DNA of 64,000 nt from Streptomyces sp. YIM 121038 (lineage in GTDB: Bacteria; Actinomycetota; Actinomycetes; Streptomycetales; Streptomycetaceae): contig NZ_CP030771.1 of assembly GCF_006088715.1 (NCBI RefSeq), positions 62,001 to 126,000 of the forward strand, in the 5' to 3' direction. A model generated the notes under the pieces. That model was not told where the DNA came from and ran no database searches. It was given only the letters and a program-made list of their open reading frames with translations. Made by a program: the position numbers and the translations under genes. Shown piece after piece: positions 26,100 to 34,790 of the stretch (the first letter of the stretch is position 1; each line of letters begins with the position of its first letter).

Positions 26100-27076
26100 T
26101 GGACCGGGCCCCGCTGCGCCTGTCGGTACTGGACCAGTCCCCCATCGGCGAGGACCAGTCGGCCGCCGAGGCCCTGCGCGCCTCCGCCGGCCTCGCCCAG
26201 AGCGTGGACACCCTGGGCTACACCCGCTACTGGGTGGCCGAACACCACAACTCCCCCGGCTTCGCCGGCACCGCCCCCGAGATCCTGGCCGGACAGCTCC
26301 TGGCCGTCACCCGCCACCTGCGCGTGGGCACCGGCGGCGTCCTGCTGCCCCGCTACCGGGCGGCGAAGGTCGCCGAGGTCTTCAACGTCCTGGCCGCCCT
26401 GCACCCGGGCCGGGTCGACCTCGGGATCGGGCGCGCGGGCGGACCCGCCGACCGCTTCCCCGCCCAGGTGGAAGAGGTACGCCTGCATCTGGGCCTCATC
26501 GACGGGCGGCGCCCGGAGACCGACCAGAGCGCGCCGGTGCCCCCGCAGCTGTGGCTGCTCGGCGCGGGCACCAACTCCGCCCGCCACGCCGGGCAGCTGG
26601 GCGCCTCCTTCGCCTACGCCTACTTCCTGACCCACAAGCCGGGCGGACCGGTCCTGGACGCCTACCGTGCCGCCCTGACCCGCGCCGGGCAGCCCGGGCG
26701 GCGCGGGGTGGTGGCCGTGCGCGCGGTGACCGCGGACACCGCGGCCAAGGCCGAGGAGCTGGCCCAGAGCGTGCTGCTGTGGCGCAGCCGCAAGGACCTG
26801 GGCCAGGACCTGCCCCTGCCCTCACCGGCCAGCGTGCGCGCCCACCGGTGGAGCTCCCTGGAGACGGAACGGGCCGCGGTGCTGCGCCGCACCCTGGTGG
26901 CGGGCACCCCCGAGCAGGTCCACGCCCGCCTGAGCGCGCTCGCCGCCGACCACGGCACCGACGAGCTCCTGGTGAACACCCTCACCGCCGACCCCGCCGA
27001 CCGGGTGCGCTCCTACCAACTCCTCGCCCAGGCCTTCCAGCTGACGGCCCCCCGGCCCGACGCCGTCCCCGTCTAG
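26099..27076 (+). CDS. LLM-class flavin-dependent oxidoreductase
   Basis: A 325-residue bacterial-luciferase-like monooxygenase. Family landmarks are LSVLDQSPIGEDQSA at the N terminus, RYWVAEHHNSPG, the RVDLGIGRAGG loop and a C-terminal VAGTPEQVHARL. Such enzymes use reduced FMN and O2 to oxygenate varied substrates, including aldehydes and nitrogen groups. The start overlaps the previous stop. It is followed by a very strong terminator at 27111-27149, so it ends this short operon. The substrate is unknown. Confidence 0.87.
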   Translation: MDRAPLRLSVLDQSPIGEDQSAAEALRASAGLAQSVDTLGYTRYWVAEHHNSPGFAGTAPEILAGQLLAVTRHLRVGTGGVLLPRYRAAKVAEVFNVLAALHPGRVDLGIGRAGGPADRFPAQVEEVRLHLGLIDGRRPETDQSAPVPPQLWLLGAGTNSARHAGQLGASFAYAYFLTHKPGGPVLDAYRAALTRAGQPGRRGVVAVRAVTADTAAKAEELAQSVLLWRSRKDLGQDLPLPSPASVRAHRWSSLETERAAVLRRTLVAGTPEQVHARLSALAADHGTDELLVNTLTADPADRVRSYQLLAQAFQLTAPRPDAVPV

Positions 27077-27110
27077 GACAGCGCAGCCAGCACGGCGCCG
27101 CACACGCGCA

Positions 27111-27149
27111 CAGAAGCGGGAGAGCCCGGTCCGGGCTCTCCCGCTTCTG
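27111..27149 (+). terminator. Intrinsic terminator of the LLM operon
   Basis: A perfect 19-bp inverted repeat (27111-27129 with 27131-27149). It lies 35 bases after the LLM stop. Confidence 0.85.
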
Positions 27150-27182
27150 CTGTGCCCCCAGGAGGTGTGCGCACGAAAAGAA

Positions 27183-27212
27183 GGGGGCGGCCGTTGGGAT
27201 ACGGCCGCCCCC
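27183..27212 (-). terminator. Intrinsic terminator for the minus-strand sugar operon
   Basis: A perfect 12-bp stem (27183-27194 with 27201-27212). Read on the minus strand it is followed by TTCTTTTC, a proper T-rich tail. It would end transcription of the genes whose last member stops at 27510. Confidence 0.8.
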
Positions 27213-27509
27213 GGGGGGGTCTGGGTCCTCCTGTCTGCTGTTGTGGCCTGTCCTGCGGTGGATGCGTCTGGTCCGGCGTGCGGCTATCGCGTGCTCCTCT
27301 CGCCGGGGGCTGTCATCTGCCTCCTCCTTTCTTCTTCGGTTGTTCTGCCGCTGGCGGGATCGGGGAGGTTCGGGGTCGAAGGGGCGGGGGTCAGGGGCCG
27401 AAGGGACGGGGTCGGGGTCGGGGTCGAAGGCGGTCGGGGGGCTGGTGGCCGGGGTCGGGGTCTGATGGCCGGCAGGCCGGGGTCGGGGGCTGGTGGTCGG
27501 GGGTGGGGG
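27213..27509. other. Non-coding spacer with degenerate GGGGTCG repeats
   Basis: No gene is seen. Between 27360 and 27508 short units of the type GGGGTCGAAGG and CTGGTGGCCGGGGTCGG recur imperfectly. Confidence 0.5.
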
Positions 27510-28763
27510 TTACTGGGCGTCGATCTCGTTGCGGTAGACCATGAGCTTGGCGTCCTTGGCCACGTAGTAGTGCTGCACCGAGTAGGCGATGGTGGCGAAG
27601 TCCAGGCGGCCGTCGCCGTTGAAGTCGGCGGTGGCGATGCGGGCCACGGACTCGTCGGAGACCCGCCACTTGGCCCAGACGCCGTTCTTCAGGTCGATGG
27701 CCTTGTAGTACATGACGCCCTGCCAGGGCCACGGGCCGCGCAGGGCGACCAGGAACTCGTCCTCGCCGTCGCCGTCGAAGTCGGCGGTGACGATCTGGTG
27801 GCCGGGGCCCTCGCCGTTCTCGTTCGGGTCGCCGTAGACGTCCAGCAGGACGCGGTTCCACTCGACGTCCTCGGGCCGGCCGTCGGTGGCCTTGGTGTAG
27901 ACGGCGACGGTGTTGCCGTGGAAGGGCTCCACAGCGGCGACGTAGCCCATCGCGTCCTCGCCCATGCGGCCGACGTTCAGGTCGCCGCTGCCGCGGAAGC
28001 CGGTCTGCTCGAACTGGGTCAGTTCGCCGGTGCCGATGAGCTTGCGGACCCACTCCTTCTTGTTCTCGTCGTAGAACATCCAGGTGACGCCCTCGTCGGA
28101 GGCCAGCAGGAGGGACTCGCGGTCCGAGCCGGGGATGAGGCCCTGCTTCTTCTCCGCGCCGTGGATCATCCGGTAGTGGCAGTCGTCGATGACCGTCATC
28201 GGCCACTCCTCGGCCGTCTGCGCGTCGTCGGGCTGGGTGAACATCACCACCGGCAGGACGGCGTGGACGTCTTCCTTGGCGACGATGGGCAGGCCGATGA
28301 TCTCCAGGCGCTCGGTCTGGGTGAAGTAGCCGGCCCGCAGGCGGTGCATGCCGGTGGCGCGGCCCACGTAGTGCCTCTTCCAGCGGGACTCGTCCTTGTC
28401 GGGGCTGCCGGGGTTCTCCAGCCAGTCGATCTTGCCGCCCTCGGTGTTGGCGTCCTGGATGGTGCCGATGGGGCCGTAGAGGTCGTAGCAGAGGATGATG
28501 TCGGGGCGGCCGTTGCCGTTGACGTCGGCGTAGTCGGCGCCGACCGGCATCTTGATCTTGTCGGCGACCAGGCGGCGGGTCCACTTCTCGTCGTTCTGGT
28601 ACCAGTAGATCTCGCCCAGGCGCAGGCCGTAGCCGAACAGGTCGGGCTTGTTGTCGCTGTTGAGGTCCGGGGCCTCCAGCCAGTAGCCGTCGCGCAGCTG
28701 GTCGGCGACGAGCTCGGCGGTGAACTTCGGGGCGCGGAAGGCGGACAGGGAGTCGGCGCTCAT
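27510..28763 (-). CDS. FG-GAP/VCBS beta-propeller protein, aldos-2-ulose dehydratase-like
   Basis: A 417-residue protein with repeated calcium-binding-like propeller motifs DLNSDNKPDL, DVNGNGRPDI, DFDGDGEDEF and DFNGDGRLDF, and no signal peptide. It precedes a cupin protein in the same operon. Fungal aldos-2-ulose dehydratase, which turns 1,5-anhydrofructose or glucosone into pyrones such as microthecin and cortalcerone, is a single chain with a beta-propeller followed by cupin domains. The two genes here look like a split version. An enzymatic role in a sugar-to-pyrone step is an inference from architecture. AAGGAG precedes the ATG. Confidence 0.72.
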   Translation of the reverse strand: MSADSLSAFRAPKFTAELVADQLRDGYWLEAPDLNSDNKPDLFGYGLRLGEIYWYQNDEKWTRRLVADKIKMPVGADYADVNGNGRPDIILCYDLYGPIGTIQDANTEGGKIDWLENPGSPDKDESRWKRHYVGRATGMHRLRAGYFTQTERLEIIGLPIVAKEDVHAVLPVVMFTQPDDAQTAEEWPMTVIDDCHYRMIHGAEKKQGLIPGSDRESLLLASDEGVTWMFYDENKKEWVRKLIGTGELTQFEQTGFRGSGDLNVGRMGEDAMGYVAAVEPFHGNTVAVYTKATDGRPEDVEWNRVLLDVYGDPNENGEGPGHQIVTADFDGDGEDEFLVALRGPWPWQGVMYYKAIDLKNGVWAKWRVSDESVARIATADFNGDGRLDFATIAYSVQHYYVAKDAKLMVYRNEIDAQ

Positions 28764-28822
28764 GGTGGTTCTCCTTGGGGTGTCGTGGGGCGCGGCGGCC
28801 AGAGGAAGGCAGGGGGCGGGGG

Positions 28823-29563
28823 TCAGGGGGTGAGGCGGTGGTATTCGACGGCGAGCCAGACGCAGTCGGTGTCGGCGTAGTACTGGTGCCAGGGGTAGTG
28901 GTAGGAGCCGTCGGGGCCGATGGTGCAGAAGGGGTCGGGGGTGGTGTAGCCGGGGCTCATGCGCAGGTCTTCGTAGAGGCGGGTGTGGTCGGGGGCGGTG
29001 AACTTCTGCATGCGGCCCAGGCCGTGGACTTGGGTGTGGACTTCGATGAAGTCGTGGCGGTTGTGGATGTGGCAGTCGGTGCCGGCCGGGGCGAACCAGA
29101 GGTTGGCCTTGATCTGGAAGTCCTGGGCGCGGGCGGGGGCGGGGGTCTGGCCCAGCAGGTGGGCGGGGTCGAAGCGGGCGGTGCCCGCGTCGTCCTGGGG
29201 GCTTTTGAACAGGGGGGTGGTGCGGGGGAAGGCGGCCTCGTCGGGGAGCAGGTCGGCCAGGTGCTGCCAGCCCGGTTCGCCGGTGATGGCGCCGATGGGG
29301 GCGTCGAGGTCGGTGCGCAGCAGGATGAGGGTGTCGGCCTCCTGGATGCGGGTGTCGCGCAGGATCGTGGAGGACAGGGGCGGGATGCCCTTGCGGGGGT
29401 GCTCGCTGATGGTGACGGGGCGGGGCTGGGGGTTGACGACGAGGGCGGTGCCGTGGACGGCGTAGTCGCGGGCGTGGGTGATGAGGGTGGCCTTGACGTG
29501 CGGCCCGGAGAAGTTGAGCTCCGTGGCGGTGTGGGTCTGCTGGCGGCTGGCGGTGGTGGTCAT
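28823..29563 (-). CDS. Cupin protein, partner of the propeller (aldos-2-ulose dehydratase-like)
   Basis: A 246-residue protein. The C-terminal half shows a cupin metal motif: HIH, then E, then H within DCHIHNRHDFIEVHTQVHG, and a second strand set ending WLAVEYH. The N-terminal half probably forms another barrel-like domain. In fungal aldos-2-ulose dehydratase the cupin part carries the metal site for dehydration and isomerisation. The gene is 59 bases upstream of the propeller gene and has a perfect AGGAGG before its ATG. Together they may dehydrate an oxidised sugar; a simple sugar-binding role cannot be excluded. Confidence 0.68.
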   Translation of the reverse strand: MTTTASRQQTHTATELNFSGPHVKATLITHARDYAVHGTALVVNPQPRPVTISEHPRKGIPPLSSTILRDTRIQEADTLILLRTDLDAPIGAITGEPGWQHLADLLPDEAAFPRTTPLFKSPQDDAGTARFDPAHLLGQTPAPARAQDFQIKANLWFAPAGTDCHIHNRHDFIEVHTQVHGLGRMQKFTAPDHTRLYEDLRMSPGYTTPDPFCTIGPDGSYHYPWHQYYADTDCVWLAVEYHRLTP

Positions 29564-29613
29564 GGCGGTGCCTCCTGCCGGGTCGTCGGTCCTTGCCGGG
29601 TGGGGACGGGCGC

Positions 29614-30810
29614 TCAGGCGCGGGCGAAGGTGGCGGTGCGGGCCAGCTCCGCGGACAGCTCGTCGATGGCGATGGCCGGGGTGAACTGGTCGGGGGCGGG
29701 GCTGTCGCCGAAGTAGTGGGCGATGGCGTCGACGGTGCGCTCGGTGGCGCGGCCGTCGCCGTAGGGGTTGGTGGCGTTGGCCATGCGGTCGTAGGCGCCG
29801 GGGTCGCGCAGGAGTTCGCAGGCGGCCTGGACGATGCCGGACGTCTTGGTGCCGACCAGGCGGGCGGTGCCGGCGACGACGGCCTCGGAGCGCTCGGTGA
29901 CGCTGCCGAGCACCAGGGTCGGCTTGCCGAGGGCGGGGCCTTCCTCCTGGGCGCCGCTGCTGTCGGAGACGATGAGGTCGGCGCGGCGCATCAGCTTGCT
30001 GAAGCACAGGTAGGACAGCGGGTCGACGACCGTGATGTTGGGGTGGTTGCCGATGCGGGGCAGCAGCGCGTCGCGCACGACGGGGTTGCGGTGCAGCGGG
30101 ATGACCACGCGGACGTCGGGCTCGTCGGCGATGCTGGCGAAGGCCTCGGCGATCTGCGGCAGGTCCGGCCAGGCCTCGCGGCGGTGGGCGGAGGCCAGGA
30201 CCACGCGGCGGTTGTCGCTGTCGAGGTCCTCGATGGCGTCCGAGCCGTAGTCCTGGGCGCGGTCGCTGGCCCAGCGCAGGGCGTCGATGACGGTGTTGCC
30301 GGTGACGACGATGGTGTCGTCGGCGATGCCCTCGCGCAGCAGGTTGGCGCGGTTGCCGGGGGTGGGGGCCAGGTGCAGGGCGGAGACCTGGGCGACCAGG
30401 CGGCGGTTGCCCTCCTCGGGGAAGGGGGAGTTGAGGTGGCCGCTGCGCAGGCCGGCCTCGACGTGGATGACGGGGATCTGGTGGTGGAAACCGGACAGGG
30501 CGCCGGCCAGGGTGGTGGCGGTGTCGCCGTGCACGAGGACGGCCTCGGTCTGCAGGTCCTTGAAGACCTCGCCCAGGCCCTGCAGGGAGCGGGAGGTCAC
30601 CTGGGACAGTGTCTGGCGCGGCGCCATGATCTCCAGGTCGATGTCGGGCCTGAGGCCGAAGGCCTCCAGGGTCTCGTCCAGCATCTGGCGGTGCTGGCCG
30701 GTGGAGATGACGGTCGGGGCGAAGCGCGGGTCGTCCTTCAGGGCGCGGATGACGGGGGCGAACTTGATGGCTTCGGGGCGGGTACCAAGGACAACGGCTA
30801 CGGAACGCAT
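29614..30810 (-). CDS. wecB: Non-hydrolysing UDP-N-acetylglucosamine 2-epimerase
   Basis: A 398-residue GT-B fold epimerase. Recognisable segments are GTRPEAIKFAPVI, STGQHRQMLDETL, IPVIHVEAGLRSG and SDSSGAQEEGPALGKP. It interconverts UDP-GlcNAc and UDP-ManNAc, or a related nucleotide sugar. It starts the minus-strand sugar operon that continues with the cupin and propeller genes. AAGGA lies about ten bases before the ATG. In this setting it may make an unusual sugar precursor. Confidence 0.9.
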   Translation of the reverse strand: MRSVAVVLGTRPEAIKFAPVIRALKDDPRFAPTVISTGQHRQMLDETLEAFGLRPDIDLEIMAPRQTLSQVTSRSLQGLGEVFKDLQTEAVLVHGDTATTLAGALSGFHHQIPVIHVEAGLRSGHLNSPFPEEGNRRLVAQVSALHLAPTPGNRANLLREGIADDTIVVTGNTVIDALRWASDRAQDYGSDAIEDLDSDNRRVVLASAHRREAWPDLPQIAEAFASIADEPDVRVVIPLHRNPVVRDALLPRIGNHPNITVVDPLSYLCFSKLMRRADLIVSDSSGAQEEGPALGKPTLVLGSVTERSEAVVAGTARLVGTKTSGIVQAACELLRDPGAYDRMANATNPYGDGRATERTVDAIAHYFGDSPAPDQFTPAIAIDELSAELARTATFARA

Positions 30811-31219
30811 GGCTTTTATTCCTTTTCTGTGTCAAGGGAGAGGAAGGCTCATGAAGGGCTTTACGGAAGGCGCGGCACCGGATGTCGGGGTGCTCATCGC
30901 GCCGGGCTCATCAGGGGCGGCCCGTTTTATCCGCGGGCGGCGCTTGCGGTGTTTCCCGCCTTGGGGATTCCTTCCGGTTTCCCTGCTGGCACTAGATATC
31001 TTTCCTGTGAGCTAGTTCCGCGTCAATTGAGCTTTCTCCCGCCGGTTGCACAGGAGTTGGACACCCGCGCCCCCTCTTTTCCGGGAAAGGGGGCGCGGAC
31101 ATGCGAAAACCCCCGTGCCCGGACATGCGAAACCCCCGTGCCCGCGAGGCGGGCACGGGGGTTTCCCGGGCTCTGGGGCGCCGTGCGGCGCCCGGTGCGC
31201 GGCTGGGCGCGCGGGCCGC
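30811..31219. other. Promoter region and terminator between epimerase and phosphomutase
   Basis: No gene is visible. The AT-rich stretch around 30985-31060 contains TTGACG on the minus strand followed by GATATC-like sequence, a plausible promoter for the epimerase operon. A duplicated terminator arm follows at 31097-31165. Confidence 0.5.
31097..31165 (-). terminator. Terminator with a tandemly duplicated arm
   Basis: 31129-31145 pairs perfectly with 31149-31165 (17 bp, 3-base loop). The arm region is preceded by a near-identical copy: 31097-31120 and 31121-31143 are 24- and 23-nt tandem repeats differing by one A. It lies just beyond the phosphomannomutase stop on the minus strand. Confidence 0.75.
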
Positions 31220-32665
31220 TCAGGCGCGGACGATGGCCAGCACCTCGTCGCGGACGCGGGCCATCACCGCCTGTTCACGGGCCTCGACGTTCAGGCGCAG
31301 CACGGGTTCGGTGTTGGAGGCGCGCACGTTGAACCACCAGTCGGCGCCGCTGACGGTGAGCCCGTCGAGTTCGTCCACGCGCACGCCCTCACGGCCCCGG
31401 TAGGCGGCGTGCAGGGCCGCCAGGCGGGCCTGGCTGTCGGTGACGGTGGAGTTGAGCTCGCCGGAGCCCGCGTAGCGGTCGTAGGCGGCCACCAGGCCCG
31501 ACAGGGGGCCGTCCTGGCCGCCGAGGGCGGCCAGGACGTGCAGGGCGGCGAGCATGCCGGTGTCGGCGTTCCAGAAGTCGCGGAAGTAGTAGTGCGCGGA
31601 GTGCTCGCCGCCGAAGATCGCGCCCGACTTGGCCATCTCCTCCTTGATGAAGGAGTGCCCCACGCGCGTACGGACCGGCGTGCCGCCGTTCTCCCGCACG
31701 ACTTCGGGGACGGTCCAGGAGGTGATCAGGTTGTGGATGACGGTGCCGGAGCCGCCGTTGCGGGCCAGTTCGCGGGCGGCGACCAGGGCGGTGATCGCCG
31801 AGGGGGAGACCGGCTCGCCCCTCTCGTCGACGACGAAGCAGCGGTCGGCGTCGCCGTCGAAGGCGATGCCCAGGTCGGCGCCCTCTTCGCGCACCCGCTG
31901 CTGGAGGTCCACGATGTTCGCCGGGTCCAGGGGGTTGGCCTCGTGGTTGGGGAAGGTGCCGTCCAGCTCGAAGTACATCGGTACGAGTGTCAGGGGCAGG
32001 CCCTCGAAGACGGTGGGCACCGTGTGACCGCCCATGCCGTTGCCCGCGTCCACGACCACCTTCAGCGGCCGGATCCCCGACAGGTCGACCAGGGACCGCA
32101 AGTGCGCCGCGTAGTCCCCCAGGGTGTCGCGGCGGGTGAGCGCGCCCGCCGCGGTCAGCGAGGGCGGCGCGCCCTCGGCCAGCCAGCGCTCCACCAGGGC
32201 GCGGATGTCGGCCAGACCGGTGTCCTGGCCCACCGGGGCGGCGCCCGCGCGGCACATCTTGATGCCGTTGTACTGCGCCGGGTTGTGCGAGGCGGTGAAC
32301 ATCGCCCCCGGCAGGTCCAGGGCGCCCGAGGCGTAGTACAGCTGGTCCGTGGAGCACAGGCCGATCTGGGTGACCGCGCAGCCGCCCAGGGCCGCGCCCT
32401 GGGAGAAGGCCAGGGCCAGGGCGGGCGAGGTGGGCCGCATGTCGTGCCCGACGACGATCGCGGCCGCGCCCGTCACCCGGGCGAAGGCGGCGCCGAAGAG
32501 CTCGGCCAGGGAGGCGTCCCACTGCTCGGGGACGATCCCGCGGATGTCGTAGGCCTTGACCAGGCCCGACAGATCGGCGCCGCCGGCCGCGGCGGCACGG
32601 GCGGCGACGGAGGTGGCGGCAGTGACGGCGCACTGGTGCGCGGCGTGGTCCGAGGTGAGGGACAA
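31220..32665 (-). CDS. manB: Phosphomannomutase/phosphoglucomutase
   Basis: A 481-residue alpha-D-phosphohexomutase with all active-site loops. The phosphoserine S126 is in TASHNP, the magnesium loop DGDADR spans 270-275, the sugar-binding loop is GGEHSAH, and the phosphate loop is RASNTEP. It interconverts hexose 6- and 1-phosphates and would feed GDP-mannose or UDP-glucose type donors, matching GalU nearby. The start is a TTG at 32665: GGAGG sits seven bases upstream, and no ATG near the domain start has such support. Confidence 0.9.
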   Translation of the reverse strand: MSLTSDHAAHQCAVTAATSVAARAAAAGGADLSGLVKAYDIRGIVPEQWDASLAELFGAAFARVTGAAAIVVGHDMRPTSPALALAFSQGAALGGCAVTQIGLCSTDQLYYASGALDLPGAMFTASHNPAQYNGIKMCRAGAAPVGQDTGLADIRALVERWLAEGAPPSLTAAGALTRRDTLGDYAAHLRSLVDLSGIRPLKVVVDAGNGMGGHTVPTVFEGLPLTLVPMYFELDGTFPNHEANPLDPANIVDLQQRVREEGADLGIAFDGDADRCFVVDERGEPVSPSAITALVAARELARNGGSGTVIHNLITSWTVPEVVRENGGTPVRTRVGHSFIKEEMAKSGAIFGGEHSAHYYFRDFWNADTGMLAALHVLAALGGQDGPLSGLVAAYDRYAGSGELNSTVTDSQARLAALHAAYRGREGVRVDELDGLTVSGADWWFNVRASNTEPVLRLNVEAREQAVMARVRDEVLAIVRA

Positions 32666-32950
32666 GGGGGTGCCTCCGGTTCGAGGGGAACGGAACGTAC
32701 GGGAGGAGAACGGGACATGCGGGGGAACGGGAAGGACGGGGCCCGTGCGCGGGGTGCGGTGCGCGGGGGCCGGGCAAGTGGGGCCGGACGGGGGGAGGTT
32801 GCCCCCCGGGGGGCGCGCCGGGGGTTGCGCCGGGGGCAGCACGACGCCGGGCGCGCGGTCCGCGGGGGGTGCGGCGGCGCGCCCGGCGGCGGGTGGCCCC
32901 CGCCCCTTGGGGGAAGGGGCCCCGAACAGAGGGCGGGGGCGGGGCGGTCC

Positions 32951-34633
32951 CTAGCGGCGGGGCAGTTCCACCGACAGGGAGTGGCGGAAGACGTCGGCGG
33001 GGTCGTAGCGCTTCTTGACCTGCTGCAGACGCGGGTAGTTGTCCTTGTAGTAGAGCCGCTGCCAGGGCACGCCGGAGGTGTTGCGCTTAGGGTCGGCCAC
33101 GTCCCGGTCGGGGTAGTTGATGTAGCAGCCGTCGGTGCGGTCGTCCAGGACGGGCACTCCCCCGGTCCTGGCGAAGAAGTCCTCGTACAGCTCGCGCACC
33201 CAGCCCAGGTAGAAGTCGTCGTCCTTCTTCTCGGCCCAGAAGGTCTGGAAGCACATCTTGAACACCGAGCTGCGCTGGGCGTTGGCGGTGGCGTCCGGGG
33301 CCAGGGCGTTGACCTGGCCGCCGAAGGAGAACAGCACCAGCATGGTGTCGGGGTTGTGGAAGTCGGCGCGGGTCATGTGCTTGTACAGGGCGGCGACCTG
33401 GTGGTCGGTGAAGTTCTTGCGCATGTAGCCGGACTTGTGGGCGCCGCGCGAGGTGGGGTTGGTGATGGTGGGGTTGTCGGTGCCGACCAGGCGGGTGGCC
33501 TGCAGCCAGGGCATGCGCCGGGGGGTGTGCAGGCCGGGCATGGCGGGCAGTTCGCCGTTGCCCCGGGCCAGGGTCCCCGGGCGCAGGCCGGTGCCGGCCA
33601 GGACCGCGTCCAGGAAGGACCGCAGCAGCCCTTCGGCGCCCTCGACGCCCGCGTCGACCTGGGTGAACATGCCCAGGCTTCCGTGGGCCCTGGCGCTGAC
33701 GTTGAACAGGCTGCTCAGATGCCGGTAGGGGGAGTCGGGGGCGCTGTGCTCCTCGTGCCAGGCGCCCCAGTTCTTCAGCAGCCGGGTGAAGCGGGTCTCG
33801 GTCAGCTGCTCCCAGGGCAGGTCGATGGCGCTGACCAGGACGGTGGAGGGCGGCTTGAGCAGCTGGTCGGCCGGGTCGCTGCCGTGGGCCTGGGGCGAGC
33901 GGAAGTAGTAGCGGGTGATGAGGCCGAAGTTGCCGCCGCCGCCCCCGGTGTGGGCCCACCACAGCTCCCGGTGGGGGTCGTCCTTCTCGCGGGTGGCCAG
34001 CACGGTGCGGGCCTTGCCCTTGGCGTCGATGACGACGACCTCGACCGCGTACAGGTGGTCGGAGACCAGGCCGTGGGCGCGCGAGAGCAGGCCGTAGCCG
34101 CCGCCGCTGATGTGCCCGCCGGCGCCGACGCTGTAGCAGATGCCGCCGGGCACGGCCACGCCCCAGCCCTTGTAGAGGGTTTCGTAGACATTGAGCAGGC
34201 GGGCGCCGGGCTCGACGGTGAAGGCCCGCATCCGCTCGTCGTAGCCGACGGCCGTCATCGGGGAGAAGTCCAGGATGACCTGGGTGTCGGGGTGGGCGGC
34301 GAAGTCGGCGAAGCAGTGGCCGCCGCTGCGCACCGAGATCCGCTTGCCGTCCTTGACGGCCTGCTCCAGGGCCGCTTCGGCGTCCGCCGCCGATGTGATC
34401 ATTTTGATGTAGTCGGGTCTGGCCACGAACCGCTGGTTGTTGCCGGTGGTCAGCAGCGGGTAGCGGGGGTCGTCGGGGCCGATGAGGGCCCCGGCCGCCC
34501 GCGGCGCACGCGTGGCCGGGGCCGCGGCGGCGGGGGTGCTCAGCAGGGCGGGGGCACCGGCTGTGGCGGCGACCGCGGCCCCCGCGACCGCGGCGCCGCG
34601 CCCTATGAGCGTGCGGCGATCGACATCGTTCAT
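32951..34633 (-). CDS. Tat-exported FAD-linked oxidase (berberine bridge enzyme family, second copy)
   Basis: A 560-residue oxidase with a twin-arginine signal (DRRTLIGRG, then a hydrophobic Ala-rich core and an AAAA cleavage region). His106 in VRSGGHC and Cys166 in GGICYSVG are placed for bicovalent FAD. The C terminus has CYINYPDRD and KKRYDPADVF. It resembles secreted sugar or glycoside oxidases such as those acting on anthracycline sugars. It is longer than and different from the enzyme at 5067-6602. Oxidation of a sugar hydroxyl, which would feed an aldosulose to the propeller/cupin pair, is speculative. Confidence 0.85.
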   Translation of the reverse strand: MNDVDRRTLIGRGAAVAGAAVAATAGAPALLSTPAAAAPATRAPRAAGALIGPDDPRYPLLTTGNNQRFVARPDYIKMITSAADAEAALEQAVKDGKRISVRSGGHCFADFAAHPDTQVILDFSPMTAVGYDERMRAFTVEPGARLLNVYETLYKGWGVAVPGGICYSVGAGGHISGGGYGLLSRAHGLVSDHLYAVEVVVIDAKGKARTVLATREKDDPHRELWWAHTGGGGGNFGLITRYYFRSPQAHGSDPADQLLKPPSTVLVSAIDLPWEQLTETRFTRLLKNWGAWHEEHSAPDSPYRHLSSLFNVSARAHGSLGMFTQVDAGVEGAEGLLRSFLDAVLAGTGLRPGTLARGNGELPAMPGLHTPRRMPWLQATRLVGTDNPTITNPTSRGAHKSGYMRKNFTDHQVAALYKHMTRADFHNPDTMLVLFSFGGQVNALAPDATANAQRSSVFKMCFQTFWAEKKDDDFYLGWVRELYEDFFARTGGVPVLDDRTDGCYINYPDRDVADPKRNTSGVPWQRLYYKDNYPRLQQVKKRYDPADVFRHSLSVELPRR

Positions 34634-34790
34634 CGTCAGCTACCTCGTCTTTCGACAGCTCGTCACGGGCCCGCGCGACAAGGCGGGGCCCGGGAGCGGA
34701 CCGGCCCGGCGGATGCCGGGCCGGAGCACTTCGCCCAAGAGGGCGGCAGCACAAGAGGGTTGAAGGGGGCCAGGGACAAAGGGGGGGTGG

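Noticed and set aside
27360..27508. Small gene in the spacer after the LLM operon
   Set aside because: The frames are made of GGGGTCG repeats and contain the terminator region; no ribosome binding site or conserved segment.
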